Source: Morella rubra (Eukaryota > Streptophyta > Magnoliopsida > Fagales > Myricaceae). Taken from it: a stretch of DNA of 64,000 nt. The translations under genes were made by a program, and so were the position numbers. The notes under the pieces were generated by a model that had not been told where the DNA came from, did not search any database, and worked only from the letters and a program-made list of their open reading frames with translations. Positions 22,715 to 37,688 of the stretch are shown here, in pieces. The stretch is from NCBI GenBank assembly GCA_003952965.2, contig CM025851.1:22606779-22670778 (forward strand), given 5' to 3'. Positions within the stretch are counted from its first letter, which is position 1. Each line of letters begins with the position of its first letter.

Positions 22715-23683
22715 CTCTTGCTCATGGCTTCAGATGTCTTTGATAATCTGCAAGTACGTTCCTTTTCTTCCTCTTTTGGTGGGATAGCTTGTATTTGTAG
22801 GACTGCCATTTCAGTTTGCCATTTCACTCTGTTATCTTAGGCCGCATCCGGCAGCTGGGCTATAGTTTTCTTCTGGCGTTTCATTTCAACTGCTTCGCGT
22901 AATTCCAAATCCATGGATATTTGAATGTGAACTCCATTCATAAAAATTTGTAAATCCATGATCTCTCACCACCCAAACTAGCAGAGCATAGTCTAGCTCT
23001 AGGCTATCGGACTTCATTTGGTAGTCTATACAGAGCTCAAGTTAAAGCTCAAACTCCACAAGTACAATTACTTCCCAGCTTGTGACCTGGCTTGTTTAAT
23101 CTGACTAGCGTAACTGTCAACTGATCTCACATTTCTGCTCAAGCTCAACCCTGGCACTAGCAAGCATGACTTCAATTATTAGCTTAATAATAGATTAGGC
23201 TGACGCACCAACCTAGCTGAGAAGCTGATGCTCATATTCAACAAGGTTAATTCAAACTTCAGCTTGTCTTGATCATCAAATGAGCTGAGCTAAGCAAGTC
23301 ATGCCTCCTATGACCAGACCTAATCCACACTGTAAAAAGCCCTTCCTCACTTTGGAGCAAAAATTATACATAAAATTTCAGCAGGATATGTGTCATTTAA
23401 GGCTAATAGGGATTGCAAGAAGGTTATCCAACTACTTTAAACTTATTCAAATAGATCTTTTGTGGATCATTTGTCTAGTTTGAAGTCCATGCAGCGTTCA
23501 CGTTTGAGATATGGTATGTCTTTTTGTGATTGTGTCCTAGTATTTTATATTGAAATCGTTGCGTGTGATAAACTGTTGAGGTTCCGGGCTTTTGGAGCTT
23601 CATGCTCTCAAAAGATAATTCTGAATCAGGGATGAAGCTCAGCAGATGTGATACAGTACAAGGATGAAATTTGTTGCTTCTTC
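22715..23683. other. 3' flank of the MSL gene, non-coding
   Basis: Repeated 'GAGCTCAAG' and 'AGCTCAA' phrases (about 23030-23290) give a degenerate repeat texture seen in plant intergenic repeats. No gene is supported. Confidence 0.35.
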
Positions 23684-24270
23684 TTTTTTTTTCTAAGCAC
23701 ACATGTATTAGCATCTAAATAAGGTCCAAATTACAGAGAACAAATCCAACATCCCAGAGTCAATACATTAAAGAACTTACACAGGTGGGTCCTTAGATTG
23801 GGTGATATGCAGAACAAAAGCAGCTTCTATTCTGCTAGGCCAACTGTCGTGCCTCAGGTGTCGCACTGTTCTTTTGGCCAAGTCATGCGCTGGTTGATTT
23901 GCACTACCATGATATGGGAAGGTGTTAAGTATTTCGAGAATGTCATAGACTATGTTGGTTATTCTCCAATCAGTAGTGAGTTCTGGATATTGGAGTGCCA
24001 AATCAACCTAGAGCGATTCTCCTTCTAATTCGATCCTACCCTCTTCATGTTTTAAGCCTCGTGGACTGCCAGGAGCGCTGCCATAGCCTCTCCTTCTATT
24101 GAGGTCATTGGTTGACACACTTTAATTTCCTCCCCCTTGCTGTCATGGCATATTGCTGCCAAAATGGTGTGTTTGGGCCAAATGGCTGTGCATCAAAATT
24201 CCACTTCAGGCAGTGGTCAGGGGGTGGTTGCCATCTTTCTGTTTTCTCTATTGTCTGTTCCGTTCATGCC
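23684..24270 (-). mobile_element. LINE RNase H fragment with poly(A), 5'-truncated
   Basis: The minus strand reads 'EGEAMAALLAVHEA' (about 24045-24090), then 'LQYPELTTDWRITNIVYDI' and 'SANQPAHDLAKRTVRHL' (23777-23995), the helix and C-terminal blocks of the plant LINE RNase H (RVT_3) domain. An upstream 'CLKWNFDA' block is also present. A T-run at about 23683-23692 on + represents the poly(A) tail. Stops and shifts show it is a dead copy. Confidence 0.7.
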
Positions 24271-26149
24271 CCGTGGTTCTCTTCTGCTATTCTTGTTATT
24301 GTTCTTGCCACCAGGTCAGCTTGTGGTATGGATTCTCCATGTAGCACCGTGCATCTGGTCATCTGTGAAAGTGGAAAGACTTGGCGATGGAATGGATGGA
24401 GATGATAGTAGGAGTAAAACGTGGGCATAAATGGTGTCCTTATTTGTCTGGTGGTTTGTCTTTCTTTTGTTTTGGGCTATTGCAATATCCTTTTTCTGTC
24501 GAGGCATCAAATTCTTTCACATGGTCCTTTTTGAGACGAGCAATTTTGTGGCAGCTCTTTGACATATCAGAATCAGATTACAAATTTAAATTTTGCAGTG
24601 CATTGTCCCTTCGTTTACCAACAAACGGATTTGTGGAATTAACTACAAGTGTACCTGTGTTTAGATTGATTAAGTTATCAAAGTCAAAACAAGTGCTGGG
24701 AGTGAACAGCTTGGTCCTGGATCCATCACTCCATGCTGGTTTCTTTTTACAACAATTGGAGTGAAGCTTATGGGGCCTCAAATCCCTACTTTTAAAGCAC
24801 TCGAGAGTATAGGTGCCACCGTGTGGGGCCTCGAGGTCTAGCGGAGACTCTAATCCCTGTTGTATGAGGTTTTATTATTGGAACAATTCCAGCAAATTAC
24901 ATCTCTTAGAGGGGTTAAACGTGTTATGTGCCTTTTCACTTATTCCATTCTTTGATTCCTTTGAACTTTGTGGTCGCTAAAACCTTTATGTAGTCGCTCC
25001 CCAGAATATGATAGATATTTGCCCTCTTCTGCACAGTTAGTCTAAAGACTTTGACTGGGGAGTTTCAGTCATTCAGCAAGTTGGTAAGATCCTGGAAGGT
25101 GAATATCATTCACTTGACAACTGATTTTGATGTATGCGTTTTATGCTTGCCTGGACAGACACTTCCACAGCCTTCACTTTCTTTGGATGGTTGAAATTAT
25201 CTTGACTCCATTTCGATCTTCAGAGTCATGAATTGTTATCCTTCCCGATCATCCCACTAGTTTGCTTATTTAACGCATTTGGGTCCACAGATAAATAAAA
25301 CTAGTAAAATTATTGGCTGTTGACTAGGTTTGAGGTTTGACCCAAGACCGTCCTTGGCTTCTCAAATATTCTCAAGAGCCTTTCTGGGGTCTGGAATCAG
25401 AGATATTCGAGGAAATAACGTGTGTTTATATTATACTTGTCAAACATGCCACACGATATTATAAGTTATGCACATCCAACTCAGAGGAGATAATTTTCTT
25501 GTGCGAGCGAGGTGCTTGAATACCCACTATTTCAGCGATCATCATTTTCGCGTCTTTGGACTCACTTAGAATTCACGGCTTTTTAGGCTCGTCTAGTTGA
25601 GGCCTTTAGTGCTAATTGGAATCAGGCCTTTAAGGTCAATAGATGTATAGCCTTTTGAATTTAAATGATGTTGTATTGGGTTCTATGTTCCTGTTACTTG
25701 TATCTGATCTCAGAAGGCTGTCTGTTATTAGCATGCTAGTAGAATAAAATTCACGTTTGTTTAGAAAAAATTTGAAATACCTGCGGTAGTTGGTTCTTCA
25801 TTCGCAGCAATTGATGAGAATTGCACCTCTCAAGCACTATAATTTACATGCCAGTGGCTAAACTAACTGTAAGCCCCAAACCCTATGCTCTGCCGTCTAG
25901 CAGAAAATGTAATATTTCTAGCGGAACAATCTATGAGGATAACCTTATCCTCCAAACCCAGGTGGAGAATTTGCCGTGTAGGACTTGAAGTGACACGGCT
26001 ACAAAATCTTTAATCTCCACCTCCCATCTATTTCCCTTCATTTGTCTATCCATTATCTGGAGTCCCAGTGTCTCTTCTAGCACTACCCAATCTAACACTG
26101 CTACTGCATATACCAAGCAAAACAGAACAGAAAAAGAGCACTGACAAAT
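24271..26149. other. Intergenic region upstream of PsbX
   Basis: No coding domain was recognised. The 24381-24764 open frame is not supported by any motif. The last 250 bp act as the presumed PsbX promoter and leader. Confidence 0.4.
25935..25952. promoter_or_regulatory. Palindromic GATA/I-box pair upstream of PsbX
   Basis: GAGGATAA and TTATCCTC form 8-bp inverted arms separated by CC, about 200 bp before the PsbX ATG. I-box/GATA motifs are common in light-regulated photosynthesis promoters. A regulatory role here is inference. Confidence 0.35.
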
Positions 26150-26527
26150 ATGGCTGCTTCTGTTTCAATGGCTATGCCACTAACTTCTGCGGCCACGGCC
26201 GGGAACAAGCTAAACCAGCGAAGGCCTGAGTCCTTCCTTAAGCCACTACCAATAATGCCGTCAAAGAAAGCTATGCTTGTGAAGCCAAAGTCCAAAGGTA
26301 GTCTTCCAGTGCAGGCCTCTCTTAAGGAAAAGGTGGCGACTGGCCTAACAGCGGCTGCTTTGACAGCCTCCATGGTGATACCCGAGGTGGCCGAGGCAGC
26401 AGGGTCTGATGTCTCCCCATCTCTCAAGAACTTCTTGCTCAGCATTTTTGCTGGAGGAGTTGTGCTTACGGTGATTTTTGGAGCTGTTGTTGGTGTTGCC
26501 AACTTCGATCCGGTTAAGCGGACCTGA
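26150..26527 (+). CDS. PSBX: Photosystem II reaction centre protein X (nuclear-encoded PsbX precursor), chloroplastic
   Basis: This is a single-exon gene of 125 codons; Arabidopsis PsbX precursor is about 116. PsbX is a one-helix thylakoid subunit next to cytochrome b559 and the QB side of photosystem II. Residues 1-55 form a serine/lysine/proline-rich stromal transit peptide ('[15 protein letters not shown]'). Residues 58-83 form a thylakoid-targeting hydrophobic domain ending in the AEA cleavage motif ('[12 protein letters not shown]'). The mature protein of about 42 residues is '[17 protein letters not shown]' plus a glycine/valine-rich helix and the strongly conserved end 'NFDPVKRT'. The ATG at 26150 has an A-rich context and is the first in frame. 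The gene converges with the ACL5-like gene, with 468 bp between the two stop codons. All features are intact. Confidence 0.95.
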   Translation: MAASVSMAMPLTSAATAGNKLNQRRPESFLKPLPIMPSKKAMLVKPKSKGSLPVQASLKEKVATGLTAAALTASMVIPEVAEAAGSDVSPSLKNFLLSIFAGGVVLTVIFGAVVGVANFDPVKRT

Positions 26528-26995
26528 GTTGAAGCGGAGCAGCTGCTTCTTATCTTGATATTCCTTTTGATATTTGTTATTATTCGTCTATATGGTCTAT
26601 GTTTGTGTTGTTCAACTCTTTAGCTATTTATTTTTTCGCATGAAACATCTGAATTTGGAAATCAACGTAGTCCAAGGCTTCAAACGAGTTAACTACATTC
26701 TCACGTTTGACGTCCCTTTAGATTTTTGTCACTTGCCAAAACAGAAAATGATGATTGTCGTTGAACAGAACACATTAGAATTCCATGGAACGGACAAATT
26801 TCATTCATAGCCAACGGGAACATGTAAACAAAGGAAATACAGGGGATTAAGTAAAACTACTTCCATTATAAAAATATGAATGGAGGAATGCCTCATTTTT
26901 CATTCATATCAGATTAGCATTTTATTGTAGTTTATCGCTTTGAAACTCTCTAAACTGCCCAATAAAGCTGCGATCTACTGCATTAGACCAATGCT

Positions 26996-30137
<3,142 letters not shown>

Positions 30138-30290
30138 CCTTGAAACACCAAAGGAAAGCTCAAAGAAAATACTCACACAAAAAGCACACGCACACACCAC
30201 AGGCACTGAGAGAGAGAGAGAGAGATCAGAGAGAGGGAAAGATATAGAGTCGAAGAGAGTGCGTAGTAGTAAGAGGGGTTTACCCCGGGG

Positions 30291-30297
30291 TTTTATA
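30291..30297 (-). promoter_or_regulatory. TATA box of the ACL5-like gene
   Basis: The minus strand reads 'GCTATAAAACCCC'. It lies about 154 bp before the ATG, leaving a CT-rich leader of about 125 nt (CTCTCTCTCT stretch at 30210-30232) with no upstream ATG. Confidence 0.7.
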
Positions 30298-30324
30298 GCA
30301 GTGTCAAGACTTCATGATACACGG

Positions 30325-30335
30325 GTAATGATAAG
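30325..30335 (-). promoter_or_regulatory. Candidate HD-ZIP III binding site in the ACL5 promoter
   Basis: The minus strand reads CTTATCATTAC, a 9 of 11 match to the HD-ZIP III pseudopalindrome GTAAT(G/C)ATTAC, about 28 bp upstream of the TATA box. ACL5 in Arabidopsis is known to be controlled by the HD-ZIP III factor ATHB8. The site is inferred from the match alone. Confidence 0.3.
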
Positions 30336-30451
30336 TTCACTGACAAAGTGACCGAGTCAATGTCACAGACACCTTCCACGTCATTCTGGGGAGATAAGCC
30401 TTCCAATATGTATCAGTTGGCTCTTCATAAAAGGCAAGGCATAGCTATTAA

Positions 30452-31358
30452 AAGGGTTGGGCATAAAACCCGCTATACGACAAACCGACCCGGTCGAGGC
30501 AGGTTTTATCTGGGCTTGGGTCGGGTTCAAGTTTTTTAATGAAGACAAATTAGTTTTCGAGTTCAGGTATGATACAAAACTTATAATAAAACCCAAACGT
30601 GACTCGATTGAAATTTTTTTTTTAAAAAAGATCGAATTCTATTTCTATCCTTAGCGAAACGGTGCTAAGGGTTGACCTAACCCTTGCGACCCCCCCACCC
30701 CCCCGGTCGAGTCCTCCTCTCCCCTTTCCCTCTGCTCTAGCTCTCCTCTCTGTCTGTCTCTCTGCTCTGATAAAGAAGGTTAGGTCTTCTTTGGAAGAAC
30801 AAGGACCTGGGTGAGAGAGAACGATGGTGTTGGATTGGTGGAGGACGCCGAATCTGAGGAGTAAGTCGAGGTCGTGGAGAGAGTGGGAGAGAGAAGTGGA
30901 GGCCATGTCGAGGTCGCTCTACATACGAAGCTTGCCATTGGAAAAGGAGTCGAGGGGGAGGTCGCTCTGCATACAAAGATTTGACGGTGAGAGCGGAAAG
31001 GAGGAGGAGAGAGAGAAGGTTGGTAATGAGGTCATTGCGATGAGGAGGCGGCGGGTGGGGTTTGTGGCGGTGGTGACATGGTGGCGGTAGGATTCATCTG
31101 GGCCTTTGGGGTTTTACTAGGATTGGGTTCGACTTAGGGCCTAGATGGGTTTGGCTCCAAAGGGCCAGAATCGTTTACAAATAGGAGCCCAGAATGTTTT
31201 TGGGCCTCAAAACTCTAAAAGTTCTGGGCCACATCTTTCAGGCCTATAAACCCGAACCAAACCGAACCCGATCTGCGAGTCCGGCTTAGGGTTTCACCCC
31301 CATTCAGGGTCGGGTTTAGGTTAAAATTTTTGAACCCGAACCCGGTTTGCCCAACCCC
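30452..31358. mobile_element. hAT-like non-autonomous element, about 907 bp, in the ACL5 promoter
   Basis: The ends are inverted: GGGTTGGGCA near the left and TGCCCAACCCC at the right, with pyrimidine-rich 'CCCGACCC/CCCGAACC' subterminal motifs. A near-perfect direct repeat flanks it: AGCTATTAA (30443-30451) and AGCTTTTAA (31359-31367). Such 8- to 9-bp duplications fit hAT. The interior (30690-31090) is GC-rich with a repeated phrase 'GAGGTCGCTCT-CATAC' (about 30910 and 30960). No transposase was found. A related fragment lies at 831-960. Confidence 0.7.
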
Positions 31359-31367
31359 AGCTTTTAA

Positions 31368-33319
31368 TTTGATAATTTTAATTGAAATTTCTAACATTAC
31401 TTTTTACCTATGATTAGATGGAAGAAAAAAAATTTAAGATAAAATCCAAAATTGTGAGAACAGTGAAATTGCAAATCTAAGTAGACATGGTAAGACTATA
31501 ATAAGGTAGACAGATACAAACAAAAAGAGAAAATTTGAAAATTAACTGACAATACATAAATAAATTTTGATGCCATAAAAAATTATATCCAAAATGAAAA
31601 ATATTTTTAAAATGAAGAACGTTTTTAAAATCATTAACCAAAAATGTCCATTAATTATGTCCTTGCTTTATAATATAGCACCAGACAATTCAGTCAATAA
31701 CATCGATGCTCTACCTACTTGCCAAACCAGGAGATAGGCTAAAGCGCAGCTTGATGCGGTCAATAAATAGCATGTGAGAAAAATCGTTTTCAAACTTTAA
31801 TGTTGGATGCGGGAGAAAAAAAAGTTTGAGATTTGGGTAAGCCACGGGCCCACGAGGGAGGGAGGAGATAAGGAACAATCAAGGGGAGGAAGTTAAAGCA
31901 GAAAAGGAGCTGTCCGCGTGGGATAGTGGTGGGTGCACATTGACACGTGGATAACATTAACGTACAGGTGGCAGTTTCTGATTGCTGCAACGAGAATTGG
32001 TGGGACGTAGGGGTGTACAAAAAGTGGTTTTTTTGTTGGAATTAAAAAAAAAAATTGTGTTTTGCTCTCTCCTAGACTGCCTTTTCCAAGCCTCATCGGG
32101 ATAGTGCCCACGAACAGGCTAGACTTTTGGTGTGCCACGAAGTGGGTGTTACCATATCCCACTGACATGTCTGCCTGCCACAGAAGAATAAGAAGAAAGG
32201 AGGGAGCATAAGCTTAAGGAGAGGAGCGCAAAAGTGCATGGGAACGTAGGACCCACAACTAGGATGCTCTAAGGGTCCCACAAATGTTGGGGAAGGATGC
32301 CCCTGTTGTTGAGTGTGTGGGTGACTCCACTCAACTTTTGTGGAGAGTCCACTCTTTTTATCTTCTCTCATATCCCATGTTTGTCTTTGCGTGCACATAG
32401 TTTTGTCCCTTGCTTGCGCCAATTGACGATACTGCCTTTTTTTGGTCTCGGTAAACGTACTATAAGACACTCAATTTTTAGGTGCTGTTCGGATGCAGAA
32501 TATTTAAGGTGGTAGAAATTTTGAAATATTGAGATTGGTAAAAAAAATGAAAATAAAAGATGATTAGAATTAATTTTTTATATTTATTTAAGTGAAAAGT
32601 GATGATTTGATAAAAAAAAAAAAAATTTTAAAAATTTATTTTATTGAGATAGAAATTTTAAAAAGTGAAAATATTAGTCGGTGAACCTCCTTTTAGAGGG
32701 ACGGGCATATTATCCCTAACACCCAACAACGCGCGTTAGCCACAACCATGGGCCTATGGGTCTTCCTTAGGTTGCCACACTGCGAGCCCGACCTCGGCTA
32801 CTTTGTTATCTCGAGAGAATAATATTTATGCTTCGACCACGTCCAGCAAAAGGCTAAAAAAAAAGAAAAAAAAGGAGAAGACCAGTCGTTGTAATAAGTT
32901 CCTTGCAGTCCTCTCCTTTTCCTTCTAATAACTTGGGAAATGGGAAGTTCTCATGTTCGGTCAACCTTCTCAAATCAATCCCCCCCATAACTATTGCAGC
33001 AAAATCTAATTGGGTCAAAAGAGTGAACATCTATCGAGTAAAACTCCCTAGATAAAATAGGGTCACTATATTCTTATAAGGGGCCCAGCAATTCACAAAT
33101 ATGCTCTGTAAATAATTAGTAGATTTTCAAATACTTTCCTTACCTACTTCTTAAGTTTGGAATAACTCCAAGCGCCCACGATTCCTTCCCATAACGACAT
33201 CTATAATGAGTTGACCGTTCGTACAAAGTTCTTCTTACGAACAAAATAAAGGAAAGTAAAATTCTAACGCGGTCGATTATAGATCACCTTCCCAAACTCT
33301 ATAATCTAAATAAAAAATA
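31368..33319. other. Intergenic DNA, no gene recognised
   Basis: A possible small MITE-like AT-rich segment lies at about 32480-32690 ('AGGTGCTGTTCGGATG' to 'CGGTGAACCTCCTTTT'), but its terminal pairing is weak. The 32093-32470 frame has no known domain. Confidence 0.35.
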
Positions 33320-33650
33320 AAAATAATTACACATTACACTCATATAATTTGAAATTTTGACACTTTACATTTCAATCTTTTAATTTTGACCCATTTCACA
33401 TATGTAGTTCTGACTTATTTCTATTTGCACCCCTATCAATTTATTCATTATTTCAAATGGAAAAATCAATTACATGCAAAAAAAAAAAAAATGAATGTAA
33501 AACACATGATCGGGATTTCTGTTCATTTTAACAGATAAATAAACAGAGGAGTGCAAAATCATGAGATTAAATATGTCAAAATTAAAAGAACGAGCTGTAA
33601 AGTGTCAAATCTCTCAAATCACTAGATACAAAGTGTAATTAACTCTAAAA
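33320..33650. mobile_element. Mutator-like MITE, about 320 bp
   Basis: Left 'TAATTACACATTACACTC' and 'TTTTGACACTTTACATTTC' are mirrored on the right by 'AGTGTCAAATCTC' and 'CAAAGTGTAATTAAC'. The phrase 'CTTTTAATTTTGAC' near the left has its complement 'GTCAAAATTAAAAG' near 33580. Long subterminal inverted repeats of this style are typical of MULE MITEs. No exact target duplication was found. Confidence 0.6.
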
Positions 33651-36600
33651 AGTATTTTAGGTAAAGTTAAAGCACATGAAACAAAAGTCTAGGGAGAAAT
33701 TTTTGCAAGGGTATCTTTCTCTCGAATCATGGAGGTTCTTAGTGGCAAAATAAAAAGTGATTTGGGAACAGTACTTGAAAACGAAACAAAATATTATTTT
33801 TAGGCAATTAGTAAGATGTTTGTAAGCTTGAAAGGGGCAAAGTAGTCAACAAAATATATAAAAGTAGAGCTCCCAAGTGCGGAAGTGGTTCTTGGGCTAT
33901 TTCAACCTTTTCGTGTAATGGGGGGACAAGAACAGAGACATGTATGAAAAAACAATGCAGAAGATGTGTTTTGGTCCCTATACACTGCTGCCTAGGCAGT
34001 TCAGAATCATTTTTGGGAGCTAGCGATCGAGCCTTTGTGATGTTTAAAGAAACCACCTCATGAGTCTCCCTTTTCTGAAATAATGTTCGCATAAAGTCAA
34101 AACGATTCTTAATAACCCAAATTAAGACTACTGGGTCCATTGAGGCTTGTAACCAAGTCAAAACCTTTTTCCCAGGCCAATATTTCACTTTTCATGGAGT
34201 AAGGGTCAAGATTAACGTCCATCGTTTTAGAAAATTCCAAAGAGCTGGCTGATCATGATGATTTATGTCGTTTTATTCATCATTTGTAAGCAAAACGAGT
34301 AAATATATCCATTCTTCAGAAAAAACCAAATCCACCCAATTATACTAGTGTTAGTTGGCCCTTGGCCTTCAAAATGTTTCCCTTTTTTCGTTTTTGTGGG
34401 GAATTTTTTATGATTCTAATTAAACAATATGCCAATTTTAAGTCCCTAATCTAGTCAATTACTTGACTTCATCTAAGGGATCCGATTCCTTTGGTGAAAT
34501 AAAAAGCGACATGGTCATACTGGCTTAAAGAAATATACATTAGACAATTAAATTCACCTGCTCTTTCAATCATCTTATGCCCATATTTGGATGCTCAAAA
34601 ATGAAGAAAATAATTCTTTTAAAAAGATCAATTTAGGCCCATATTTGGATGCTCATAAAATAAAGAATAAATTTGTTTTTCTAATGAATTTTGTTGTTGT
34701 TAGAGGTAGTTTAAATTTTGTTGATTTTTTTGGGAGTTTTGAAAAGTTTATAGAAAATCAAGAAAATGTCTTATTGGAGATTAATTTTTATTAGAGTTTG
34801 TGAAAAAATGTTCCGAGAGATCACGATTTTTTTTTTTTGAAAAAATATTTGAGTGAATAAAAAAGTGTGGAGAGAGACGATATGATTCAAGAAGAGTAAA
34901 AATTTTGTTGATAAAAACTTTGTGATTTTGTTGTTTGGTAATCAAAATACGAATGGACCAAAACTTAAGCAAATATCGTGTCCAACTAGGAGTGGTTGTA
35001 GTATTAAGTTGGTTATATTATATATATATATATATATATATATCTTATTTTCCTTTACCTTGTCGTCTCTCATATATTTTTATTTTACTATCCTCTAACC
35101 TTGTGGCAAAAGATGGAACTTGTGATCCAAGTTGCCGATCGTGAGTCCTTTTCTGCGTTCATCTCCTTTTGTTCCCAAATTTGAATGTATCTGCACAACT
35201 CGCTATTGGATAACACGTAGTCAGGGAAGAATAATTGACATAGGTCACCGGCCAGGCAAATAAACAATGATTAATGATCAACTTTCACATATCTTATCAT
35301 TTATGTTGACCAATCAATTGAAAACAAAATAAAATATCAGAATATCATTGCTAAAAAGTCTTTGATTGCTTTCATTGGAGGGTACGTATTGGATAAAATT
35401 TTTGTCACGACAAAAATAGATCATAAGATAGAATTTTTTTTTCCATTACGGTAACAATTACTCACTTTTTTTTTTCTTTCAAATAAACAAAAACAAATCT
35501 AAATTCATCTTAAAATCAAAATCCAAAATAAAAGGACTCAATTTTGTGCAATATGGTCCAAATTAACGAGAGACCGCCTTCGTTATATGTATTAAGAAGA
35601 TTTCATATTTTCAAAAATATAAAGATGCAATGTGCTGACTACACACACATATCTATCTATCTATTTTTATATATATATATATGTATATAAAATCCCTTTT
35701 ATTTTTTATTGATATTTTGTTGGTAATGGGGTCCTAACGTCATTCACGAGCTCACAAGCTATCAGGCGTGCTTGGTGCGGTCCACTACCAACAGTATGCG
35801 TACACAAGATTTTCCCTAAAATTTCATAAAATAGGCAGCTGGGGACATCATCCACTTCTGGTATGTGGCCTGCTTGGTGCTCCAAAGCCTTTTCCCATCG
35901 CGTTCTGTCCTGAAAAGTGTGGGGGCTCTCGAGTGTTATGCCGTCAAATTGTCTTGCACACGTGCTGTGTTAGTGCTTGAATGTGACCATAAAAAGCGAT
36001 ATCAAAGCGATCGGATTTTGAAGGTTTCATCGGACACAAAGAAAGCAAATGTTTGGTACATGTGCCTGGGAGCATCATAATTAACAATAAGATTACTATA
36101 AAACTAAGGAGGCCGGGCAGAAACCCCAAATGGACTTCCATGACACGGACCAATGCATTGCATCCCAGTGGGTTTCCTAGTGGCAGAAGAACTGGGGAAA
36201 GGCTTCAGGCACGCGTCTTGAGCACGAAGTGAGAGATGCTCTCTCTCTCTCTCCCTCTGCAGCTGCCCTGGTCTGTCAATATCACTCGTCCTATCATTTG
36301 CAGCGACAGATCACGCATCCCACGAGAAAACTATCATATTCGACACTATCGTGTTGATGATGTCCTGAAGAAATCTACAAGGAAAATAAACATGGAGATG
36401 TGTTGATCTCTACTCCAGAATGCAGATCTTCGGAGTGGCCTTTTTCAATCTGTATACTCGAGAACTTATGGAATTTTTGGTGGATACTATGAGCGATTTG
36501 ATCAGTCTTTGAAACACAAACTCTTGGCATAAAGTTTAAGGATAATTAGTGGACAGCAGAATATAAGATGTTCGAATCAATCTCGTCTAATGAATTGAGG

Positions 36601-37241
36601 CCTAGTCAAACCATAATCGGAACCAAAAAGTTGGTGCATCGTGACTGATGGGGACTAAACCCACCATCACATCAACCCCAAATAAGATTTATACATCTAA
36701 TTAATTCATAAAGATTAGAACGGAACACCTTCCTAGCAATCCCTGTAATAGTTGAAAAAAGGGGAGATTTCCAAGCACGAAAAAACAAGTCAAACCTTCC
36801 AAACCTCCCATTCACTTCACTTTTTCTCGCCCCAAAGAAGAAAAGAAGAAGAGAAAAAACCAGTGAAGGGTCAAGCAACATATTATACTCACTTTACATT
36901 GGGAGTTTGAAATTGAAGGGGTAGGGAGGAAATGATAAGAGGGAAGGGAGATAATAAAAGAGAAATCGATATCTTTTTTTTCTTTGTATAAAAAATTCGT
37001 AGGGAGAGAGAAAATTGTTGTAGATTGAGGAGAAGAATTGTTAAGATATAAATTAAGAAGTTGACAATTAATACTACTTATGAAAACTATTTGATCTTAG
37101 CAAAACTTCTAAATAAATATGAATAAAACCACGAGGATATAAAAATCACAGGGAGTTTATATGATTTCGTCTTTAATTTTCTACTTAAATTGGATGGTCT
37201 AATTCGAATAGAGATAGATATAACAAGTAGATCTTATAATA
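33651..37241. other. Gene-poor intergenic region
   Basis: No recognised gene. A 126-codon minus-strand frame (33808-34188) has no known domain and is left uncalled. A phrase 'GCCCATATTTGGATGCTCA' occurs twice, 58 bp apart, near 34579 and 34637. A CT run lies near 36240. Confidence 0.35.
35019..35043. repeat. (TA)n microsatellite
   Basis: A perfect alternating TA run of about 12 units. A second, shorter ATCT/TA microsatellite lies at about 35641-35690. Confidence 0.9.
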
Positions 37242-37250
37242 TTTAATTCT

Positions 37251-37553
37251 AGGGGAAAAGTCATTTTGAATCTTTTAATTACTGATGCAATTTCAAATAG
37301 GGGTCTAAACTACCAATCTTGACATATTGAGTTCTCTAACTTCCATATTACACCCTGAAATAAAATCTGATGGTCAAAATCGTGCTACATGACTCATTTA
37401 CAATACTCGTGGCACAAGTTTGATCGTTGGATTTTTTTTAAGGGCGCAAATTGATGAAATTTAGTAGTTATTGGGCTCAATGTGTCAAAGGTGGTACTTG
37501 AGACCCCTATTTGAGATTGCTTTGATAGTTAGAGGGCTTAAAGTGATTTTTTC
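37251..37553. mobile_element. Mutator-like MITE, 303 bp, with perfect 9-bp target duplication
   Basis: Terminal inverted repeats: left 'GGGGAAAAGTCATTTTGAAT' and 'CAATTTCAAATAGGGGTCT'; right 'CCCCTATTTGAGATTGC' and 'AAAGTGATTTTTTC'. TTTAATTCT is duplicated exactly at 37242-37250 and 37554-37562. The interior is non-coding. Confidence 0.9.
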
Positions 37554-37611
37554 TTTAATTCTACCTGATTAATTAGCAGACAATGTGGACATTCAATTGT
37601 ACCGTATTAAT

Positions 37612-37680
37612 TATGAAATTTGGTAGTTATTGGGCTCACTGTGTCAACGGTGGTACTTGAAACCTCTATTTGAGATTTGT
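37612..37680. repeat. Truncated second copy of the 37251-37553 MITE
   Basis: The phrase 'AATTTGGTAGTTATTGGGCT' followed by 'GTGTCAACGGTGGTACTTGA' and 'CCTCTATTTGAGATT' repeats the right part of the MITE (37450-37515) with few differences, about 165 bp downstream. Confidence 0.8.
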
Positions 37681-37688
37681 TGCACACT

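Noticed and set aside
33808-34188. 126-codon minus-strand ORF
   Set aside because: No motif, no promoter or splice context; kept only as a note in the intergenic entry.
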